From CAZSXU01 sp964610505 (GTDB lineage: Bacteria > Arandabacterota > Arandabacteria > JAGLYR01), in the NCBI GenBank assembly GCA_964610505.1, contig CAZSXU010000002.1, forward strand, positions 124,001 to 188,000: a stretch of DNA of 64,000 nt. Reading direction: 5' to 3'. Below are positions 9,385 to 17,456 of this stretch, in pieces. The position numbers were made by a program, and so were the translations under genes. Position 1 is the first letter of the stretch, and every line of letters begins with the position of its first letter. The notes under the pieces were generated by a model. It was not told the DNA's origin, ran no database searches, and was given only the letters and a program-made list of their open reading frames with translations.

Positions 9385-10197
9385 ATGAGGCGAGCACTTG
9401 GATGCGCGGTTCTGATCATGTCCGTGGCTTCGGCCGGTACAGTGAGCGCCCAGGATCCGGGTCTCCGTCGGCTGGTGGATTGCCCGACGGCGGAGGTCCT
9501 CGAGCGGGGAAGCTACGCCTTCAACACACTGGTCTACCCCGAGGGGGGCGCCCTGGTGGGCGTGGGCATCGGGCTTCTTCATAATCTCTCCGTCGGGTTC
9601 ACCTACGGCGGTCTCGAGGTGATCGGTTCAGGAGAACCGGACTGGAATCCACGGGTCGAGTTTCAGGCGCGGCTCAAGCTGATCCAGGAATCCTTTGCGC
9701 TGCCCGCGATTGCCCTGGGTTTTGACTCGCAGGGCTTTGGGCGCTATTTTGAAGACTTTCCGGACGAAGCCGTCGAGCCGGATCCCGAGCGGCGCCTTCG
9801 GGTGGAGCGGTACCAGGTCAAATCCAAGGGTTTCTACGCGGTGGGGTCCAAGCACTACGTGTTCCTGGGGACTCTGGGGCTGCACGGCGGCGTCAACTAC
9901 TCGCTGGAGAACGAAGACGACGACGAAGCCCTCAACTTCTTCTTCGGTGTGGAGAAGAGCCTGTCCCCGGAGCTGTCGCTGCTGGCGGAGTACGACATGG
10001 CCGTCAACGACAATCAGGACAACGAGGCTTTCGGCGACGGTGTGGGGTATCTCAACATCGGGCTCTCATGGATTTTCGCCGAGAGGCTTCGGATCGAGGT
10101 AGATCTCCGCAACTTGTTCGAGAACTCCGAGGGAGAGTTCAAGGAAGTGGGACAGTGGAGTCGGGGGATCCAGATCGAATACCTCGAGTACTTCTAG
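9385..10197 (+). CDS. Putative outer-membrane beta-barrel protein
   Basis: The 270-residue product has a signal peptide (MRRALGCAVLIMSVASAGTV, cut after SAQ) and then alternating hydrophobic strands with aromatic ends, closing with a terminal phenylalanine (IQIEYLEYF), as in outer-membrane barrels. The segment starting LVDCPTAEVLERGSYAF resembles the N-terminus of YjbH-like porins, but I cannot name the family with confidence. GGAGG at 9371-9375 lies nine bases before ATG 9385, which decides this start over 9376 and 9343. accA begins nine bases after the stop, so the two share a transcript although no functional link is obvious. Confidence 0.7.
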   Translation: MRRALGCAVLIMSVASAGTVSAQDPGLRRLVDCPTAEVLERGSYAFNTLVYPEGGALVGVGIGLLHNLSVGFTYGGLEVIGSGEPDWNPRVEFQARLKLIQESFALPAIALGFDSQGFGRYFEDFPDEAVEPDPERRLRVERYQVKSKGFYAVGSKHYVFLGTLGLHGGVNYSLENEDDDEALNFFFGVEKSLSPELSLLAEYDMAVNDNQDNEAFGDGVGYLNIGLSWIFAERLRIEVDLRNLFENSEGEFKEVGQWSRGIQIEYLEYF

Positions 10198-10206
10198 GAG
10201 CGAGCC

Positions 10207-11253
10207 GTGGCAAAGGACGCCGGCGGGCCGGGGGGATGGCTGGATTTTGAAAAGCCTCTGATCGAGCTGGAGAGGCGAATCAGCGACCTCCAGGCTCTCT
10301 CGGAATCGGAGGGATATGAGATTCGGGAGGACCTGGCGGACCTGGAGAAGCGCGCCGCCAAGATGCGCCGGGAGATCTACAGCAAGCTGACCCCCTGGCA
10401 GCGCGTTCAGTTGGCCCGTCATCCCAAACGTCCCTGCGCCTTGAACTACATCGAGGAGATGGCGGACGGTTTCATCGAGCTCCACGGGGATCGCCTGTTT
10501 CGAGACGATCCGGCCATTGTGTCGGGTCTGATGACCATGGGCGGGCGGCAAATGTCCCTGGTTGCGCAGCAGAAGGGGCGGGACACCAAAGAGAGCATTC
10601 GGCGCAATTTCGGAATGGCGCACCCGGAAGGGTACCGGAAGGCGCTTCGAATCATGCAGCTGGGCGCGAAGTTCGGCAGACCCCTGGTCACTCTCATTGA
10701 CACGATGGGGGCTTTCCCGGGGCTGGGAGCGGAGGAGAGGGGGCAGGCGGGAGCCATCGCCAAGAACCTTTTTGAAATGGCGCATCTGCCCTGTCCCATC
10801 GTTTCGGTGGTGTTGGGGGAAGGGGGGAGCGGGGGCGCCCTGGGAATCGGGGTGTCGGACGTCATCCTGATGCTCGAGAACGCCGTCTATTCCGTGATTA
10901 CCCCGGAGGGCTGCGCGGCCATTCTCTGGGCGGATCAATCCAAGGCCGAGCGGGCCGCCGAAGCCATGCGTATCACGGCCCAGGATCTTCTTGATTTAGG
11001 AGTGATCGACGGCATCATTCCCGAACCTCTCGGGGGCGCCCACCGGGCACCCCGGGATGCGGCGCATCGAGTTCGGGATGCCGTTCTCTCCAATCTCGCG
11101 CGGCTCGACCGGATTCCGGTCAACGAACTCCTTGGACGGCGGGTGGAGAAATACTGGGCGATGGGGATCTACGATGAGGCCGGAACCGGTGGCGAGACGA
11201 TGCGCGAATCCCTGGATGGGGAAGAGGCGTCCAGCGACGTGGAAATCTGCTGA
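10207..11253 (+). CDS. accA: Acetyl-CoA carboxylase carboxyltransferase subunit alpha
   Basis: AccA with AccD transfers the carboxyl group from carboxybiotin to acetyl-CoA, making malonyl-CoA for fatty-acid synthesis in the cytoplasm. The 348-residue protein begins with the typical FEKPLIELERRI helix, then the crotonase-fold core with the RNFGMAHPEGYRKALR segment, the glycine-rich GEGGSGGALGIG oxyanion region and PEGCAAILW. Start is a GTG with AGGAG upstream. The C-terminus is about 25 residues longer than in Escherichia coli. AccD is not in the window. Confidence 0.96.
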   Translation: MAKDAGGPGGWLDFEKPLIELERRISDLQALSESEGYEIREDLADLEKRAAKMRREIYSKLTPWQRVQLARHPKRPCALNYIEEMADGFIELHGDRLFRDDPAIVSGLMTMGGRQMSLVAQQKGRDTKESIRRNFGMAHPEGYRKALRIMQLGAKFGRPLVTLIDTMGAFPGLGAEERGQAGAIAKNLFEMAHLPCPIVSVVLGEGGSGGALGIGVSDVILMLENAVYSVITPEGCAAILWADQSKAERAAEAMRITAQDLLDLGVIDGIIPEPLGGAHRAPRDAAHRVRDAVLSNLARLDRIPVNELLGRRVEKYWAMGIYDEAGTGGETMRESLDGEEASSDVEIC

Positions 11254-11273
11254 GGCCGTCGAGACCGGACAAG

Positions 11274-11302
11274 TTGACAGAAGGCTCCAGGGTCGCTAGC
11301 TT
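11274..11302 (+). promoter_or_regulatory. Promoter for the structured small-RNA candidate
   Basis: TTGACA at 11274-11279 and TAGCTT at 11297-11302 are separated by 17 bases, the best-formed promoter in this part of the window. It lies about 280 bases before the next start codon, which suggests that it serves a non-coding transcript or a long leader. Confidence 0.75.
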
Positions 11303-11307
11303 GTCCA

Positions 11308-11498
11308 GGGAGCCGTCGGCCTTCGCTCGTCGGCACGCGAGTGCCGATCCTCAGGAAGCGTGGAAGAGCTCGAGGCGCAGCGGACATCGGAACACGTCCC
11401 GCGCGTTACGCGAACGGGCGCGGGGCCAGGAGCGAATCAGCGCCGGCGAGGTCGGGTTGCCGAGCGGGCATGGACGCGTGGCGGTACCCGGTCTTTTT
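11308..11498 (+). ncRNA. Structured small RNA candidate, possibly 6S-like
   Basis: The region between the promoter and a seven-T run at 11494-11500 has no convincing reading frame but strong pairing. The 5' end (GGG at 11308 and GCCG at 11312) pairs with CGGT and CCC at 11482-11489, and CGCTC at 11324-11328 pairs with GAGCG at 11462-11466, with GGCA and TGCC stacking next to it. This gives a rod-like fold closed end to end. A local hairpin (TCGGCAC, GCGA loop, GTGCCGA, 11330-11347) competes with part of it, and a further stem lies at 11398-11424. Length near 190 nt and end-to-end pairing resemble 6S RNA, which binds RNA polymerase. The family assignment is inference; it could also be a leader of the Trm112-like gene. 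Confidence 0.45.
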
Positions 11499-11500
11499 TT
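11450..11500 (+). terminator. Terminator of the small-RNA candidate
   Basis: GGTCGGGT at 11450-11457 can pair with ACCCGGTC at 11486-11493 using two G-U pairs, directly before seven consecutive T residues. Such a T run is rare in this GC-rich sequence. The 3' arm also takes part in the predicted closing stem of the RNA. Confidence 0.55.
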
Positions 11501-11580
11501 ATGGGTCGATGGGCCGGCCCGACCCTTATGTGGGCGCCGCCGGGCGCCGCGCGGGGCGGGGTCTTGGAAGGAGGCGTGAA

Positions 11581-11772
11581 GTGATCGATCAACACCTGCT
11601 CGACATTCTCGCCTGCCCGGGGTGCAAGGGAGCCGTTCGCTACGAGGAAGATCGGAACGCCCTCGTGTGCGACCGGTGCCGACTCCGGTTCAGAATCGAA
11701 GATGACATTCCGGTCATGCTGTTGGATGAAGCGGAAAATCTGGATGCCTCTTCCGGCTCGGGTTCCGGATGA
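11581..11772 (+). CDS. Trm112-like (UPF0434) small zinc-binding protein
   Basis: The 63-residue protein matches the Trm112/UPF0434 (YcaR) family: it begins IDQHLLDILACPGCKG, has a second CDRC pair about 20 residues later, and ends with the DIPVMLLDEAE segment. The four cysteines can hold one zinc ion. In eukaryotes and archaea Trm112 activates methyltransferases; the role in bacteria is unclear. The GTG at 11581 has GGAGG six bases upstream. In-frame earlier starts would add over 70 low-complexity, arginine-rich residues and run through the RNA candidate. Confidence 0.85.
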   Translation: MIDQHLLDILACPGCKGAVRYEEDRNALVCDRCRLRFRIEDDIPVMLLDEAENLDASSGSGSG

Positions 11773-11839
11773 GGCGGAACCGACCGATGGGCAATGGGGC
11801 CGATCGCCGCGTGACACGCGGCCGTCGGGACAGGACGCC

Positions 11840-12247
11840 ATGTGCACGGTAACACATCTCGTCGTGGGTGGGGCCGTGGGCGCGTGGACGGGCCACGGGG
11901 CGCTCGCCTTCGCCCTGGGGGTCGTGTCCCACGCGGTTCTGGATGCCGTCCCTCACTACGAGCTCGACGATTTCCGCCTGGATCTGGGGATAACGTTGGT
12001 CGCCGTCGGCGGACTCGTGGGATGGGGCTACTGGTTGACTCCGGTGTTCTGGGGTGCCCTGGGAGGCGTCCTCCCCGACGTGGAGATTTTGCTCTGGAAG
12101 CTGGGTTTGCTCAGAGACACGCAGATGGTGTTCCCCTCTCATTCCGGACTCATCCGCCACGGCCGGCGGCTCTCTTTCCGAGGGGCGCTCCCCCAGGTTC
12201 TGTTGATCATGGGAGCCCTGGGGTGTCTGGTTGTGCTTAGAGGGTGA
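11840..12247 (+). CDS. DUF457-like integral membrane protein (putative metal-dependent hydrolase)
   Basis: The 135-residue product has three or four hydrophobic segments and conserved polar residues placed as in the YdjM/DUF457 membrane hydrolase group: HLVVGG near the N-terminus, SHAVLDAVPHY at about 31-41, and PDVE near 79. The family is predicted to bind metal and is poorly characterised. The ATG at 11840 follows a GGACAGGA run. It ends 77 bases before the C25 peptidase gene and probably belongs with the Trm112-like gene rather than with the secretion block. Confidence 0.55.
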   Translation: MCTVTHLVVGGAVGAWTGHGALAFALGVVSHAVLDAVPHYELDDFRLDLGITLVAVGGLVGWGYWLTPVFWGALGGVLPDVEILLWKLGLLRDTQMVFPSHSGLIRHGRRLSFRGALPQVLLIMGALGCLVVLRG

Positions 12248-12324
12248 TCCGAGTTCTGGGGTGTCCGGTTGGTTTTCGGGAGATCGTCGCGGTCTAACGT
12301 TGAGGGGTTCTGAGGAGTTGGGGG

Positions 12325-15300
12325 GTGCGCATGCGATGCATCCGAGCCGTCGTTGAGAGAAGGGGAGTCGTCCTGCTGCTGCTGGTGCTGGCGACCTGGG
12401 CTGCGGCGATTGCCTTTGCCGAAGCGGAATCGAATCCCCTCGATGTGACGCTCCGCAGCTCCACGGAACAGCGGATTCTGTTCGAGTATCATCCCGGCGA
12501 CCCGTTCCTGGCTCCCTGGTCCTCCGGCGAAGCCTACGAGATGCTGCAGCTGCCCGGCGCGGCCGTCTCGGGGAGCGAAGGGGCGCCCGGTCTTCCGGCC
12601 AGACGCGTGGCCTTCGGGGTTCCGCACGGAGCTCGCGTGGACCTTCGTGTGGTCGCGACGGGAAGTCAGTCTCTCGGCACGCACCGTCTCGCGCCCGTCG
12701 CGCGCTGGGAGCCGCCGGCCCATGGGTGGGGACTGGGGAGCGAGATCTACGAAGCGAGTGCTTCGTACTATGCGTCGGACGCGCCCTACCCCGACGACCC
12801 GGCCCGGATCGTTCTGGACTCCGTTTTCCGGGGCCAGCGGATCATCGTCGTGGAGCTGGTTCCGTTCCGGTACCGGGCGAAGTCGGGTGCCCTTGAGTTC
12901 CTGGGCCCGATGACGGTGGCCCTCGACCTTTCGGGCGGGGAGCCGGAGGGAAGTCCGCCGGGCGTCGATCTCCACGAGGACTGGTTCCGGCGGCGGCTCG
13001 GCAACTACGAGTCCGCACGGAACTGGCGTGCGCAGCCGGTCCGGCGGGACGCGCGCAAGGCGCCGGTGGGCTTCGAGCAGGGAACTGACTGGGTGAAACT
13101 GGGTATAACTCGAAAGGGCATGTATCGCGTGAGCGGCTCTATGCTGGCCGACGCGGGACTCAGCCTCTCGTCCATCGATCCGAACGCCGTTCGCCTGTTC
13201 TCGGGCGGCGGCCGGCCGCTGCCCGAAGATCTGGACCCGGTTCGCGTGAACGGGGACTGGATGGAGGAATGCAGCATCTGGGTGCGGGACGGAGGAACCG
13301 CCGGCGTGCTGGACCCGGACGACGAGGTGATTTTCTACGGGTTGGGCGCGCAAGGGTGGGCCGACGACTTCGACGCGAGGCTGGATGAAGGAATTTGGTG
13401 GAGAAACGTCTACACCGACACCAGTGTCTACTGGTTGACGACGGGGGGAACGTTCGCCGAACCTCCGCGCCGAATGGACACTCGGCGGCAGGGGTGGGAC
13501 GCGGCGGATGTGTGTATCCGGACGAGCACGCCCCAGTGGATTCGGGATGAGGAGAACCGCATCGAGAATTTCGAGATCTCCTACGAGGATGGGTGGATGT
13601 ACACCAACTTCGATAACGCCACCCATGAGCAGCTCATTCCCGTTACCCTCGAGGGCGTCGATACGACTCAGGTGTCCAGGCTGGTCGTTCGTCTGTGCGG
13701 CCAGAGAGCTACGGGCGCTCGCCACGAGGCGACCGTCTCGCTCAACGGGGTCCCTCTGGTGACGGCGTCGTGGGTCTCGAGCGGGTTTGCGGATCTGGAC
13801 GCGCCGGCCCAGTTTGTGGAGGGGGAGAACCTGGTCGGCGTGAAAGTCGCCACATCGGATACGTCCGACGTGGCCGAGATCACTCTCGCATGGATCGACA
13901 TCCGGTATGGGCGGAGTCTGACGCTGGGCGGGCAGGTTCCCGCGCGATCGCCCGATTCAACGTGCGTGGTTGAATACCAAGCCGAAGGCGCTAACCCCGG
14001 CGGGGTGTTCGTCTTTGACGTCACCGAGCATTTTTCTCCGGTTCGTTTGGATTCCGTCCAGATCGAGGGAACGGCCATCGCTTTCCGCGACAGCGCGCGG
14101 GCCGACTCCTCGATGCAGTACAGGGTCGTCGCCGATTGGGAATCCTGTGCCTACATTCGAACGGACGATGGGGCCGGCCTGCGGACCGACACGTCTCCGG
14201 CCGATGTCGTGATCATCTATCATCCCCTGTTCCGTGACGCGGCCCTGAGCCTGGCCGCGCACCGTTCCGCCGACTGGCGGGTGCGGGCGGTCAGCATTGA
14301 CGATGTCTACGACGAGTTTTCCTGGGGATTGTTCGACCCCGTCGCCATTCGGGATTTCCTAGCGTTCGCTTCCGGCAATTACACCGACGCCGGAGAAAGG
14401 GTGCTGGGATACGCTCTTCTTTTCGGGGACGCGAGCTTCAACTATCGGGCGGAGGGTTCCATCACGATTCCCAATTACGTCCCGTCCTGGCACGGGCGGT
14501 ATCGCCGGGGACCCGATGATGTCTACTCCACGGATGATTGGTACGCATACCTGGATCCATCGGACGAGCTGATGGACGTGGCCGTCGGGCGGCTTCCCGT
14601 GCAGACGCAGGACCAGGCCGAGGCGCTGGTGGAGAAAATCATCGCATACGGTTCGACTTCGGAGTTCGGCCCCTGGCGTACGAGAGCCGTCATCGCCGGC
14701 GACGACCTCGGTAAGAAGTGCGTGTTCTCTCCCTGCGAGCCTGTGCACACGATGGATGCGGACGCGCTTGCCATGCAGTACCTCCCCGACGTCCTTGCCC
14801 TGGAGAAGATCTATCTGCCCGACTACGCCTACAGCAGCGCGTGCTTCAAGCCCGGTGCCACGGAAGCCTTCCGAGGGGCGCTGGACGAGGGTGCCTTGAT
14901 CACGCTGTTCATCGGCCATGGAGACCGGTCGAAGCTGGCGGACGAGGAGCTCTACGTGTGGAACTCATCCCAGCCGCCGACCAACGCCGGCCGGCCGACG
15001 TTCTTCCTTGCCGGTTCCTGCGACGTCGGGGACTTCGCGCAACCCAGCGGGTCCTCTCTGGGCGAGAATCTTTTGCGCCAGCCGGAATCGGGGGCGGTGG
15101 CCGTCTTTTCGTCGACGTACCTCGCCTATAGTCTGTTCAATTACCGGGTGATCCGGGGCCTGTTCTCGAACCTGTTTCCGGACCGCCGGATCTCGGACCG
15201 GCCCGTCGGCGATGCACTGATGCTGGGGAAGAACGACGTTCGCTTCAACGGTCTGGAGGCCGGCAAGCTCTACCACAATGAGAGGCTGGAGCTGCTGGGA

Positions 15301-16380
15301 GACCCGTCGATGCGGCTCGCGACGCCGAGACTTACGGTGGAAGTGACGTCGTCGGATTCGGACCCGATTCGCTTCGTCCGGCGGGACAGCGTCTCGATCC
15401 ACGGGCAGATCATGCAGGAAGGATCGGAGGCCGTGTGGTTCAACGGCGATGCCTGGATCGAGGCGGGAGGGACGGCGGACACGAGCGGCCATTGGTGTGT
15501 GAACCATTTGGGGCAGCCGCTGACGGGCTGTTCGCCCTCGCATATCGACTACAACGTCCCCGGAGCCGCCCTCTTTCGCGGGAGGGCGGCGGTGGTGGGG
15601 GGAGTGTTCGACGCGACGTTCGTCGTGCCGTGGGACGCGAAGGAGGGTGATCTGGCGGATGTTCGTGTGTACGTGAGCGACGATCAGATCGACGGCGCCG
15701 GAATCGCGGACTCCATTTCCGTCGCGGGGATCGCCGATACGGATGACCTGGAGGGTCCCCGCTTCGCGATGTCAGCCGGCGGTGACGTCGTCGGCAACGG
15801 GTCGCGCCTCAGTCCGCAGGGTACGCTGCGGATCTGCTTCGAGGACGACAGCGGCATCAACATCCAGGGCCTGAGCGATACGTCTGCGGTGTTGCTGGTG
15901 GTCGACGGCAGTACTTTCGTCGACCTTACGGACGTATGCGAATACGAGACGGGGAGTCACACGCGGGCCTGCGCGGAGCATTCCTATTCGTTCGACACCG
16001 GAAGTCATTCGCTCGAGCTTCGTGCCATAGACAACATGGGGAACCGGAACTCGCAGACCTGGAACGTGACGGTGTCTGCGGAGAGGGAACTCCGCTTAAG
16101 TCAGGTGTATCCGTACCCGAACCCTTTCATGGAGGGCACGTACCTGTGTTACAGGCTTAGCCGGGATGCCGAGGTCACGGTTCGAATCTTCACCGTGTCG
16201 GGTCATCTCATTCGGAAGATCGAGGCGGGTCCCCAGTCCGGAGGACCGCAGCACGTGTTTTGGGACGGGCGTGACGAAGAGATGGACGAGGTTGCCAATG
16301 GGGCGTACCTCTTCAAGATCGATGCACGAACGGAAGTGGGCACGGTGAACGCCCTTGGAAAAGCGTTGAGACTCAAGTAA
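12325..16380 (+). CDS. C25-family (gingipain/PorU-like) peptidase with FlgD-like C-terminal tail
   Basis: The 1351-residue protein has a signal peptide (hydrophobic core VVLLLLVLATWAAAIAFA), a long N-terminal pro-region, and a C25 cysteine peptidase domain with catalytic H865 in FIGHGD and C899 in GSCDVGD, 34 residues apart as in gingipains. About 30 C-terminal kDa hold beta domains and a final FlgD-like domain starting near YPYPNPF (about 1262) and ending NGAYLFKIDA, the form used as a type IX-type sorting signal in many FCB lineages. A PorV-like gene follows 24 bases later, as porV follows porU in Porphyromonas. It could be the sortase PorU or a secreted gingipain-like protease. GTG 12325 has GAGGAG upstream. 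Confidence 0.85.
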   Translation: MRMRCIRAVVERRGVVLLLLVLATWAAAIAFAEAESNPLDVTLRSSTEQRILFEYHPGDPFLAPWSSGEAYEMLQLPGAAVSGSEGAPGLPARRVAFGVPHGARVDLRVVATGSQSLGTHRLAPVARWEPPAHGWGLGSEIYEASASYYASDAPYPDDPARIVLDSVFRGQRIIVVELVPFRYRAKSGALEFLGPMTVALDLSGGEPEGSPPGVDLHEDWFRRRLGNYESARNWRAQPVRRDARKAPVGFEQGTDWVKLGITRKGMYRVSGSMLADAGLSLSSIDPNAVRLFSGGGRPLPEDLDPVRVNGDWMEECSIWVRDGGTAGVLDPDDEVIFYGLGAQGWADDFDARLDEGIWWRNVYTDTSVYWLTTGGTFAEPPRRMDTRRQGWDAADVCIRTSTPQWIRDEENRIENFEISYEDGWMYTNFDNATHEQLIPVTLEGVDTTQVSRLVVRLCGQRATGARHEATVSLNGVPLVTASWVSSGFADLDAPAQFVEGENLVGVKVATSDTSDVAEITLAWIDIRYGRSLTLGGQVPARSPDSTCVVEYQAEGANPGGVFVFDVTEHFSPVRLDSVQIEGTAIAFRDSARADSSMQYRVVADWESCAYIRTDDGAGLRTDTSPADVVIIYHPLFRDAALSLAAHRSADWRVRAVSIDDVYDEFSWGLFDPVAIRDFLAFASGNYTDAGERVLGYALLFGDASFNYRAEGSITIPNYVPSWHGRYRRGPDDVYSTDDWYAYLDPSDELMDVAVGRLPVQTQDQAEALVEKIIAYGSTSEFGPWRTRAVIAGDDLGKKCVFSPCEPVHTMDADALAMQYLPDVLALEKIYLPDYAYSSACFKPGATEAFRGALDEGALITLFIGHGDRSKLADEELYVWNSSQPPTNAGRPTFFLAGSCDVGDFAQPSGSSLGENLLRQPESGAVAVFSSTYLAYSLFNYRVIRGLFSNLFPDRRISDRPVGDALMLGKNDVRFNGLEAGKLYHNERLELLGDPSMRLATPRLTVEVTSSDSDPIRFVRRDSVSIHGQIMQEGSEAVWFNGDAWIEAGGTADTSGHWCVNHLGQPLTGCSPSHIDYNVPGAALFRGRAAVVGGVFDATFVVPWDAKEGDLADVRVYVSDDQIDGAGIADSISVAGIADTDDLEGPRFAMSAGGDVVGNGSRLSPQGTLRICFEDDSGINIQGLSDTSAVLLVVDGSTFVDLTDVCEYETGSHTRACAEHSYSFDTGSHSLELRAIDNMGNRNSQTWNVTVSAERELRLSQVYPYPNPFMEGTYLCYRLSRDAEVTVRIFTVSGHLIRKIEAGPQSGGPQHVFWDGRDEEMDEVANGAYLFKIDARTEVGTVNALGKALRLK

Positions 16381-16404
16381 GGCAATCCGGGGAGGATCGG
16401 TTTC

Positions 16405-17406
16405 ATGACAAAGATGGTCTGCTTGATCGGCGTTCTTGCACTGGGGATTTTGACTGCGGCGGAAGCCGGCGCGGTGTCGGAAGCGGCGGCGCCCAGCCTG
16501 ATCATTCCACCGGGCGCGCGCGCCTGCGGATTGGGGCAGAGTTTCATCGGAATTGCCGATGATGCCACGGCCATGTACTGGAATCCTGCGGGCATCGGAT
16601 TCATGAAGGGCCGCAACGTGGCGCTCATGCACTCTCAGCTCATTCCGGAGCTGGCCGACGACGTCTACTACGAGTACTTCGGGTACACGCAGGAGGTGTC
16701 GGGGTTGGGGATGGTGGGCCTGAGTTTCACCTTCCTGACGTACGGCAAGTGGCAGGCGATGGGGGAGAGCGGGGAGCCCGGGGACTTCTTCTCGAGCTAC
16801 GAATTCGCCATCGGCGCCACCTATAGCTCGCTTCTGAGTGAGAACCTCTCGGCCGGAGTGTCGTTGAAGTTGGTGCACGTGAGTCTGGCGCCGGCGACGG
16901 CGACGATCGAGGGAGAGGAGGGCGTCGGCACGAGCTTTGCCGCCGACCTGGGATTCCTCTGGAAGCTGTTCTCGGGGCGGGTGAACCTGGGCGCGAACCT
17001 GCAGAACATCGGGCCCGACATCTCTTTCATCGACGTGGAGCAGTCGGCGCCGCTTCCCCGAAATCTGAAGGCGGGTGTGGGGGTGGCCCTGCTGCAGACG
17101 GAACTCAATCGCCTGCTGGGGTCTTTCGAGGTAAACGTCCCCCTGACCGGTCTGGAGAGAAAGTTCGATGACTTCTCCGCCTGGTCGGATGACGTCACGT
17201 TCAACGGCGGAGTGGAATGGGCCTTCTCCACGTTCCTCGCCCTCAGAGCCGGGTACATCTATGATCCGGACGGCGACATCGAAGGGATGTCCTACGGAGG
17301 CGGCCTTCACATTGCCAGCGTCGGGCTCACGGTCGACTACGCCACGGTGCCGAAAGCGCAGGACATCGGCCGAGAGGACAAGTTCTCGATTTCCGTAGGG
17401 TTCTAG
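16405..17406 (+). CDS. PorV/PorQ-like outer-membrane barrel protein
   Basis: The 333-residue product has a signal peptide ending in EAGA, then the family hallmark segment GARACGLGQSFIGIADDATAMYWNPAG at about residues 35-60 (shown here only by its G-A-R, DDATA and WNPAG elements), and a series of beta strands ending DKFSISVGF. PorV (LptO) is the outer-membrane partner that carries sorting-tail proteins from the translocon to the PorU sortase in the type IX system. Position directly after the C25 gene supports that role. GGGGAGGA lies eight bases before the ATG. Confidence 0.85.
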   Translation: MTKMVCLIGVLALGILTAAEAGAVSEAAAPSLIIPPGARACGLGQSFIGIADDATAMYWNPAGIGFMKGRNVALMHSQLIPELADDVYYEYFGYTQEVSGLGMVGLSFTFLTYGKWQAMGESGEPGDFFSSYEFAIGATYSSLLSENLSAGVSLKLVHVSLAPATATIEGEEGVGTSFAADLGFLWKLFSGRVNLGANLQNIGPDISFIDVEQSAPLPRNLKAGVGVALLQTELNRLLGSFEVNVPLTGLERKFDDFSAWSDDVTFNGGVEWAFSTFLALRAGYIYDPDGDIEGMSYGGGLHIASVGLTVDYATVPKAQDIGREDKFSISVGF

Positions 17407-17413
17407 GATTCTG

Positions 17414-17435
17414 ACGGGAGTCGCCGGCCCGTTTT
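17414..17435 (+). terminator. Weak terminator-like hairpin after the PorV-like gene
   Basis: ACGGG at 17414-17418 pairs with CCCGT at 17428-17432 and is followed by TTT. The stem is only five base pairs, so it may attenuate rather than stop transcription into the M6 gene. Confidence 0.3.
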
Positions 17436-17456
17436 CACGGAAGGAATTCTTCGCGT

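Noticed and set aside
12269..12300. Possible promoter TTGGTT...TAACGT before the C25 peptidase gene
   Set aside because: The spacing is 20 bases and the -35 box is poor at the correct spacing, so it was not listed.
16335..16352. Sigma-54-like GG-N10-GC match at the end of the C25 gene
   Set aside because: It lacks the TGC core of the -12 box shared by the three listed sites, and such matches are common by chance in GC-rich DNA.
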